Source: Cryomorpha ignava (GTDB lineage Bacteria > Bacteroidota > Bacteroidia > Flavobacteriales_D > Cryomorphaceae). Taken from it: a DNA stretch of 48,901 bases. Shown here one piece after another: positions 43,601 through 48,901 of the stretch. The position numbers and the translations under genes were made by a program. Under the pieces are notes generated by a model that saw nothing but the letters and a program-made list of their open reading frames with translations, made no database searches and was not told the origin of the DNA. Each line of letters starts with the position of its first letter. Within the stretch, counting starts at the first letter, position 1. The stretch is from positions 1 through 48,901 of the forward strand of contig NZ_JAAGVY010000039.1 in the NCBI RefSeq assembly GCF_010686655.1, written 5' to 3'.

Positions 43601-44570
43601 GCAAGCTGATATAGCGCTTTCACAAGATGGTATCAACTTCGTATCTGTTGGTTCTATTTGTCGTGATGGTGGAGTTGATATTGCCGGTACTGGTCTTGAT
43701 TATGTATCTGCAATTCGTATCACTAACTCAGCTAGCACAGGTTCACTTGATGGCTACGATCTAGATGGTGTTGAAGCAATTAATGGTTGTAGTGAAGAAC
43801 CCGCTATTGAAAACGGTGACTGCTATGCTACTGAAGTTGTGGAATACATTCAAGGTGTGAAAAGCAATGGGGGTGCGATTGCTGCGAACAGAACAGATGC
43901 TTCTAAGGCACTTGATGCTCCAGAGCGTGTTGATCAACTCGTGTTTGTATCTCTTGGTTACGGAGGTAGCATTACATTAGCTTTTGATGGTGCTATTCCG
44001 AATGGTCCTGGCGATGATATCGAAGTAGTTGAAACTACTTACGGGAATTCAAGCTGCGCCTCTTACGCCGAGTACGCTGACGTACATGTATCTGTGGATG
44101 GAATTAATTTCTTCTTCGCGAAAACAGTATGTCGTGCAAACGGTTTCGTTGACATCAGTGATGCTGGACCATTTGCCTATGTGAACTTTGTGAGAGTCGT
44201 AAACAACGACACGCTTTCTACTACTCCCGATGCTTTTGACGTGGATGGTGTTGTAGCACTTCACAATTGTGAAGAAGAGCCAGTAACTCCAGGATTAGTT
44301 ACAGTAACGGAAAGTGAGCTATCATCTTTCCCAAACCCAACTGCCGGTCAATCGCAGGTTATATTTATAACTGCCGAAACAGGTCGTACTCTTGTAGAAG
44401 TGTATGACATGAGCGGACGTAATATTGCTACACTTTTCAATGCCCAAGCAGAAAATAACAAAGAATACAGATTGGATTTTGACGGTGCAGCACTACCAAA
44501 TGGTGTTTACATTTACAGAATGACTACAAATAATGAAACAATCATTGAGAAATTTATGATTGCTAAATAA
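40695..44570 (+). CDS. Large secreted multidomain surface protein with T9SS type A tail
   Basis: 1291 residues from the ATG at 40695; longer in-frame starts lack signal character. Order: signal peptide (cleavage near SWAQ, residue 40); a beta domain; a CUB-like domain (about 180-300); four Cys-rich repeats of ~38 residues with the core GDACDD.. and CGCEG (one before and three after the CUB domain); two YVTN-type propellers (about 420-880, AYNHVDNLIYAVSK, NGGDLIEVNGEIWLI); two ~120-residue adhesin-like domains (TNGSAVPADRSDATAALGQP and SNGGAIAANRTDASKALDAP); and a type A sorting domain (LSSFPNPTAGQSQVIF, DMSGRNIATLF, PNGVYIYRM). It is probably an adhesin or matrix protein. Confidence 0.88.
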   Translation: MSKMITTNQTLNFFSEIKKHIGASCFLMMLVMMSGTSWAQTCYNLSVGGGSYVSETSWEILDSEGAIVASGSGAIQQLEVCLSDACYTLNMEDSWGDGWNGNELIIETSDTLFAPVVVAGPFTITAPEEDFSSSDFALGEAVCETDCPIGNFGDACDDNDPTTVDDIIMENCECAGTPTVFEISCDQPLAQSFCYGNNESLTRTYSVSEGTILNLNFLSGNIEGGWDDIVIYDGDSSEDSILYSTLGVATGAGPQDLSVINVNSTGNAILLTVVSDQSVSCQSSATYEGGWQLEVSCAVSFDCPQLEANIGDACDDQNADTENDVIDANCGCAGTPIIVFDCPQLEANFGDTCDDNDEMTENDVIDEGCGCEGTPIVVEFDCPDLEANFGDACNDGNDATENDVIVEGCGCEGNPVITPSCEDFVYYISDHAAADGISDIYSVTLSGGVATMEYIATSDIEIHIAYNHVDNLIYAVSKHENSYRTLNPHVVAPTFGPTIALGADYGELTAAVFNADGKLLIGSQNNNAIYSVNVITDVVSPYDTYAPVTGGDLAFASDGMLYLATRSGNGLYEVYPADVVTDNLIGSVTTKVTGLAITDSDQLLVSNQGNSSLEVRNLDGTNPGTTYVLTLDGEPYTLRDGDMASGCNTFDQPVEGECLDYKLYYIHQAASGGSQPLLEVTLNGDGTASYTTVIPNLGGHIGLSPDGSLIYNVGGSDLKIIDVASATVIATLNITTASGTNLSGFPAAVVGSDGTVYAGRSGANQVYTIDPSTGIATPYGPSRNVNGGDLIEVNGEIWLITRSNNTFTNVLTGASFTVPVNEINGAAVLDNGNVLLADGNGGSLLKEVNLASMEVVATYDIALPLFNGDLAGGCTLSGGLNTQCYGSEILGFNQGLQTNGSAVPADRSDATAALGQPDASNAAGGFVSLGVGGSITIGFGGVIYDLPGNDILIWETSFSGDACGGSDDEQADIALSQDGINFVSVGSICRDGGVDIAGTGLDYVSAIRITNSASTGSLDGYDLDGVEAINGCSEEPAIENGDCYATEVVEYIQGVKSNGGAIAANRTDASKALDAPERVDQLVFVSLGYGGSITLAFDGAIPNGPGDDIEVVETTYGNSSCASYAEYADVHVSVDGINFFFAKTVCRANGFVDISDAGPFAYVNFVRVVNNDTLSTTPDAFDVDGVVALHNCEEEPVTPGLVTVTESELSSFPNPTAGQSQVIFITAETGRTLVEVYDMSGRNIATLFNAQAENNKEYRLDFDGAALPNGVYIYRMTTNNETIIEKFMIAK

Positions 44571-44580
44571 AAATGGCGAT

Positions 44581-44647
44581 GCTCAATGAATAATTGAGCG
44601 TTATAACTCATAATAATCCCGGTTACCCAAAGGTAGCCGGGATTTTT
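44581..44647 (+). terminator. Terminator after the 40695 gene
   Basis: A GCTCAAT/ATTGAGC hairpin (44581-44599) is followed by a stronger one: ATCCCGGTTACC (44616-44627), loop CAAA, GGTAGCCGGGAT (44632-44643), then T5. One G-T wobble in the stem. Confidence 0.85.
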
Positions 44648-45084
44648 CGATTTCACCTACAGGCTATTCCCCTCTCAAAATACTTATTCAATTATAAAAA
44701 TCTTAACGGGCTTATATATTGTGTTCACCTATTCCCCTAAAATTTACATCAAAATAATACAGTGATCGCATTCTTATCATGATCTTAATAGTAGGCGACA
44801 AATTTTCGTCTAAAAGAGAGTACAAAATGAACAATTTAGCCAACGACCGGTTTGGGAAGATTAGATTTATCATTAAGTTGAGAGTGTACCAACATTTTTA
44901 CAAAAGTAGTTTTATATGAATTTTGAAAAAAAGATGACAACGTTCCTTATAATTCGCAATTCATCGCATAAATTATTGCATTAATCGAATTTTATTTGTA
45001 CTATTGGCAGGTCGTATTAGCATTAAGACTTAAACCATCTTAGATTACGGCAACTTTAATATTTTTAACCTAATCTTTTAACTC
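44648..45084. other. Intergenic region upstream of the dockerin-bearing gene
   Basis: No credible gene. TTTATTTG (44991-44998) is one base off a -7 box, about 90 bases before the start at 45085. A short ORF at 44827 begins MNNLANDRFGK, which resembles the start of the 48454 gene (MNNLTNGLKK) but ends after ~30 codons. Confidence 0.4.
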
Positions 45085-48000
45085 ATGAGAAAACCGTTTA
45101 CCAATTTGGTCGGAGCATGCTGCTCGCTAGTTTTTCTGACCTTAATCTCGACAAATATTGCGTCAGCGCAATATTGCGCAAGTTCTTCAACCGATTCTGG
45201 TTTTGAATGGCTCACCAACGTAACCTTCGGCGGCGTCGATAACGACACTGAAGGCTCAGGATATTCCGATTTTACCGATCAGGTGGGCACTGTATCCCCG
45301 GGAATACCTTTCTCTTTTACAGCATCTCACACTCAATCTTTTTCAGGTGATAATGAACACCTTCAAGTTTGGGTTGATTGGAATCAAGATGAAGTCTTTT
45401 CACCTAATGAACGAACTCAATTTGCGGTATGTACAGATCCTTGTACACGAACACAAATGATCCCTGTACCTCCTGGTGCGTTGCTTGGCGCGACACGTAT
45501 GCGTGTAATTCTCAGTTACAATATTGCAGCAGCAGGACCCTGTATTACGGCTTTTGATGGCGAGGTTGAAGATTATGGAGTAAACGTTGTGCCAGGTGCA
45601 TGTACGGCTCCTGATTTCACCTATACGGTAACAAACGATTGTGAGGCGGAGAACTACGATGTATCTGCATTTCTCACAGATTTCGGTTCAAACACATTTG
45701 TTACTGTTTATCTTACCCGGTCTGATGCTGTACCCGTTAGTCCGGTTACTTTAATTGTTGCTCTTGAGGGTCAAACGGTTAATATTTTAAACAATGTACC
45801 ATTTGGAGTAACGGTTAGCGCCTCTATTGAAGGCCAAAATCCAATTTGCAACCTGACTACAAACTTTGCTCAACTTATTTGTCCTGTTACCAATGACGAA
45901 TGTGCTGATGCACTTCCTCTACCTTGCAATGGCTCTTATCTTGGCACAAATATAGGTGCTACTGTTGACACCGTAGGATGTGCTCCTTTCGGAAATGGTG
46001 CCCCTGGAGTTTGGTTTACTTATACGCCTACCGCTCAAACCATTGTAACATTGGCTACGTGTGATCCACAAACTACTTTTGATACTGATTTGACCGTATT
46101 TACCGGTACTTGTGGCGAATTAACCTGTTTTGATGGATTTGGTTTTGGTGGTTATACAGATGGCAGCACGCCATTCTGTAATTTAACAGGTCAATTTTTC
46201 TCGGCAGGTGGCACATTTACTGCATTTGCCGACGAAACCTATTACATTCTTCTCGCAGGGTATTTCGCTGGTGAAGAAGGCCAATACAATCTTACGGTAA
46301 CTTGCGAAGAGCTTACTTGCACTTCACCAGATTTAGCTCTTTCAGTTGTTGACATTAACGGAGACCCAATTGAGGGTTGCCTTGCAGCAGGTGCAGATTA
46401 CTATGTAAATGCCAGCCTAAGTAATGGTACTGGAAATGCGAATTATGACGTAACTGTGAATGGTGGAACTCCTGTTTCTATTCCGGCAGGTGGGTCAGCA
46501 ATTTTAGGCCCTGTTTCAACTGGCTCTCCTGCAAACGTTCTAGCAACCGGTGCTGATGCTCCGCTTTGTGGTGCTAGCGGCTCTGCTGCTTCTCCTGAAG
46601 TATGCGCTGCCTTAAACGATTTACCTTGTAATGCTATTGCTATTCCAACCGATGGTACTCTAATTACAGGATCAAATATTGGTGCGACTGCCGATACCAA
46701 CGAAGTTGCTCCACCTAATGGTGCTTGTAATGGTACAATGTCATGGTGTGATGGCGCGGTAGTTAACAATTCTATCTGGTACACCTTTGTAGGACCAGCT
46801 TCCGGACGTGTACGAATTGATGGATGTAACCCAGGTTCTTCTTTCGATAGCCAGTTTGCTATTTATACTGCTGATGATTGTAATGACTATGATACTTATA
46901 CACTTATTGGTGCAAATGATGACAGACCAGCCCCACTTTTCGCAGCTTGTGAATTTGGCTTATTTAGATCTGGCATAGAGTTATGTATTGAAGAAGGTGT
47001 TACATATTATCTACAGGTAGATGGTTATTTTGGCGCAACAGGCATTGCTGGCATAACCATTGACGAAATTGATGCGGAAGCTTGCAATTGTTCACCACCA
47101 GTATTTCCAGATGCAGGCTTCACCTTGGCCAACACGGTGGCATATTGCGCTGTTGATACTGTTGGATACCAAGTTACTTTCTATACTCCGGAAGATCCGG
47201 GAAGCAGCGAATTCTTTATTTATACCTACAGTATAGATGGCGGAAACAGTGGCGTAGAATTTGTCGCAGCTGGAGATTCTGTTACACTAGCTGATATTAT
47301 TCCATTGGGAACAGTGATAAGTGCTACTATCACACTTTCTGATTCATCCTGTACGGGTGTGGTTCCACTTTTCCCATTCAATTTTGCTATAGCTCAAAAT
47401 ACGGCAGCCTGCGATCTTGATTGTAATGGCGTAGCCGGAGGCCCGGCTCTACCCGGAACAGCCTGTGATGATGGAGATCCACTTACAACAGGAGATTCTT
47501 ACAATGCTGATTGCGAATGTTCTGGATTTCCGGCTATATCAAATGACGAGCCCTGTGATGCAATACCTTTAGAATGTGACGTTACAGTCAATGGAACTAC
47601 ACTTGGTGCAACTAGTACTGGTGCTCCTACTGATTTTTGTGGTACATTTTCAGGAGCCCCTGGTGTGTGGTACACAATTGTAGGAAATGGTGCTGATATT
47701 GACCTGAGCCTTTGTGGTTCATCTTACGACACCCAAGTTCAAGTTTATACAGGTACATGTGATGATCTGATATGTGTAGGTGGAAATGATGACTCTTGTG
47801 GATTGCAATCTGAATATACAATTGCAGCTTCGCAAAGTGGAGTTACTTATTACGTTTATGTATATGGATTTGCCTCTGGCACTGGAACTTTCACAATCAC
47901 TCCTACTTGCAATGTTGCAAATCCCGCTGTGCTTAACGGTACCGTAAACTGGAACAGCAACTGCGGTAACCGCGATGCTACTGTTCGTTTCTACACACCG

Positions 48001-48378
48001 GGTACTGCTACATTGATAGCAACATACAATACCACGATTGCTGCCGATGGCACATTCAATATTCCTAATGTTGCAATAGGTACGTACGATGTAATCGTAA
48101 AAGTACAAGGATACCTTGCAAAAGGAATTGAGGATGTAGTGATTGCAGCAGGTAATAACAGCCTCGCAGTAGGTGCCATTAGAAACGGTAATATCAATAA
48201 TGATGGAGCAGTTAACATCTTCGACGTTTCATTGATCAACGCCGCTTTCAATACATCTGTAGGTAATCCTAGCTACAACTCGCTGGCCGACCTGAATTGT
48301 GATGGCAACATCAATATCTTTGATATCTCAATTTTGAATGCGTCATTTAATCAATCTGGAGCAACTGCCCCTTTATAA
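45085..48378 (+). CDS. Secreted multidomain protein ending in a dockerin-like module
   Basis: 1097 residues. Order: signal peptide (about 1-30, IASAQYCAS); a GEVED domain (about 90-172, LQVWVDWNQDEVF, GEVEDYGVNV); three PPC-like beta domains (about 273-410, 510-665, 815-945); one Cys-rich CDDGDP/CECSG repeat (about 790-815) like those of the 40695 protein; a CnaB-like domain (about 949-1033); and a two-hand dockerin-like end (1034-1097). The hands are NINNDGAVNIFDVSLINAAF and DLNCDGNINIFDISILNASF; the second has a full D-x-N-x-D-G-x-x-N-x-x-D loop. There is no T9SS tail. A dockerin lets a protein dock on cohesin domains. The next gene may supply one. Confidence 0.88.
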   Translation: MRKPFTNLVGACCSLVFLTLISTNIASAQYCASSSTDSGFEWLTNVTFGGVDNDTEGSGYSDFTDQVGTVSPGIPFSFTASHTQSFSGDNEHLQVWVDWNQDEVFSPNERTQFAVCTDPCTRTQMIPVPPGALLGATRMRVILSYNIAAAGPCITAFDGEVEDYGVNVVPGACTAPDFTYTVTNDCEAENYDVSAFLTDFGSNTFVTVYLTRSDAVPVSPVTLIVALEGQTVNILNNVPFGVTVSASIEGQNPICNLTTNFAQLICPVTNDECADALPLPCNGSYLGTNIGATVDTVGCAPFGNGAPGVWFTYTPTAQTIVTLATCDPQTTFDTDLTVFTGTCGELTCFDGFGFGGYTDGSTPFCNLTGQFFSAGGTFTAFADETYYILLAGYFAGEEGQYNLTVTCEELTCTSPDLALSVVDINGDPIEGCLAAGADYYVNASLSNGTGNANYDVTVNGGTPVSIPAGGSAILGPVSTGSPANVLATGADAPLCGASGSAASPEVCAALNDLPCNAIAIPTDGTLITGSNIGATADTNEVAPPNGACNGTMSWCDGAVVNNSIWYTFVGPASGRVRIDGCNPGSSFDSQFAIYTADDCNDYDTYTLIGANDDRPAPLFAACEFGLFRSGIELCIEEGVTYYLQVDGYFGATGIAGITIDEIDAEACNCSPPVFPDAGFTLANTVAYCAVDTVGYQVTFYTPEDPGSSEFFIYTYSIDGGNSGVEFVAAGDSVTLADIIPLGTVISATITLSDSSCTGVVPLFPFNFAIAQNTAACDLDCNGVAGGPALPGTACDDGDPLTTGDSYNADCECSGFPAISNDEPCDAIPLECDVTVNGTTLGATSTGAPTDFCGTFSGAPGVWYTIVGNGADIDLSLCGSSYDTQVQVYTGTCDDLICVGGNDDSCGLQSEYTIAASQSGVTYYVYVYGFASGTGTFTITPTCNVANPAVLNGTVNWNSNCGNRDATVRFYTPGTATLIATYNTTIAADGTFNIPNVAIGTYDVIVKVQGYLAKGIEDVVIAAGNNSLAVGAIRNGNINNDGAVNIFDVSLINAAFNTSVGNPSYNSLADLNCDGNINIFDISILNASFNQSGATAPL
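48184..48378 (+). other. Dockerin-like coding segment
   Basis: Residues 1034-1097 of the gene above. Two ~20-residue Ca-loop-plus-helix repeats separated by ~16 residues, preceded by a CnaB-like (X-module style) domain. This X-dockerin layout matches cellulosomal proteins in outline. Confidence 0.75.
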
Positions 48379-48453
48379 ATTGATCTAAACATCTTATATA
48401 ACAATTAAATACCCAAATCAATTACTAATTAAAAACCAATAAATAGAAAGCTT

Positions 48454-48901
48454 ATGAACAATTTAACAAATGGACTGAAGAAACACTTTAGTCAGATTAC
48501 AAACACTCTCCTTACAGCTTGTATGCTCCTTGCTCTTGGCGTTGTTGGAGTTCAAGCCCAAGTGCCTGATCCGATGCCATCGCAGTACTTCTTTAAGGTA
48601 GGAGATGTGAAAACAAATGAAATCACTATAGAGCCCGGAGAGAGCTTTACACTGAAAGTAGGATTTACGCTGATAGGCCCATGTGATGGAGCTACAGCAA
48701 CTCTACTGTGGGACGAGGACGAATTAGTCGTTCCCGGAACACAGGTTACCAATTTGATTGGAAGCTTGCTTCCATTCGGCTTTTATAACGTAATTTCACA
48801 AGACGTAGGTCACCTAAGCTTTACGCAGGCGATTCTTGGTGGATTCATTCTTCCTCCCTCTGATGGGGCAGGCGGATATGTAGAAACCGATTATATGTTG
48901 A
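48454..48901 (+). CDS. Secreted protein starting with a cohesin-like fold (3' end cut by window)
   Basis: The ATG at 48454 begins an ORF still open at the window end (149 codons). Signal peptide: NTLLTACMLLALGVVGVQAQ (cleavage near residue 36). The mature part begins YFFKVGDVKTNEITIEPGES and FTLKVGFTLIGPCDG; then ATLLWDEDELVVPGTQV and GHLSFTQAILGG follow. A V-G strand, a PGE turn, a run of FTLxVxF and an L-x-W-D-x-x-x-L strand match the cohesin outline, but a generic Ig-like domain is possible. It lies 75 bases after the dockerin-bearing gene on the same strand. Confidence 0.65.
   Translation, partial: MNNLTNGLKKHFSQITNTLLTACMLLALGVVGVQAQVPDPMPSQYFFKVGDVKTNEITIEPGESFTLKVGFTLIGPCDGATATLLWDEDELVVPGTQVTNLIGSLLPFGFYNVISQDVGHLSFTQAILGGFILPPSDGAGGYVETDYML

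Noticed and set aside
44827-44919. Short ORF starting MNNLANDRFGK
   Set aside because: Resembles the first residues of the 48454 gene but stops after about 30 codons and lacks a signal peptide; at most a relic.
47719-48108. 129-codon minus-strand ORF
   Set aside because: Antisense shadow of the PPC/CnaB region of the 45085 gene.

Overview
The window looks like a chromosomal segment of a Bacteroidota bacterium, most likely a marine Flavobacteriales member. Three things point there: many secreted proteins end in type IX secretion (T9SS) sorting domains (type A, and the gliding-type type B); several promoters fit the Bacteroidota sigma pattern (TTTG or TTG, 19 bases, TAnnTTTG); and DnaE carries a fused proofreading exonuclease. 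No rRNA, CRISPR array, phage or insertion sequence is visible, and there is one tRNA (Pro, anticodon TGG).

Layout. 1-530 is an array of four 88-base structured repeats. 833-1783 is the tRNA-modification gene for threonylcarbamoyl-AMP synthase. 9561 down to 1780 (minus strand) is a seven-gene run: two secreted lamin-tail proteins, one of them with a CotH kinase fold and a type B sorting domain; a lipoprotein; a secreted protein; a VTC polyphosphate polymerase; a DUF4956 membrane protein; and a DUF2490 envelope protein. I read it as one surface-phosphorylation or polyphosphate system. 9898-10583 holds tRNA-Pro, a GIY-YIG nuclease ORF, a second split copy of the tRNA 3' end, and several hairpins, one structurally the same as the 1-530 repeats. 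11101-15646 holds an SPFH lipoprotein, NhaB, a leucine-rich repeat protein, a HigBA toxin-antitoxin pair and two decayed ORFs. 15660-19902 is sbcDC. 20080-26426 is a mix: SDR, membrane protein, hemolysin III, sulfatase, ClC transporter and DUF3365 haem lipoprotein.

30006 down to 26519 (minus) is a translationally coupled run of T9SS cargo genes. The first has lost its middle and is frameshifted. 30562-31772 has three tandem short ssb paralogues. These are followed by trxA, dnaE and an HD hydrolase on the minus strand, then yidD, a His-rich lipoprotein, hemB and an ACMSD-type decarboxylase on the plus strand.

40695 to the end holds large secreted surface proteins. One ends in a dockerin-like module, and the next, cut by the window edge, begins with a cohesin-like fold. 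Together they could form a cohesin-dockerin pair.

The three places most worth follow-up are the tRNA-Pro/GIY-YIG/hairpin-repeat locus, the CotH-VTC-DUF4956 cluster, and the dockerin/cohesin-like pair. All assignments come from reading the sequence and from family knowledge; no searches were run.
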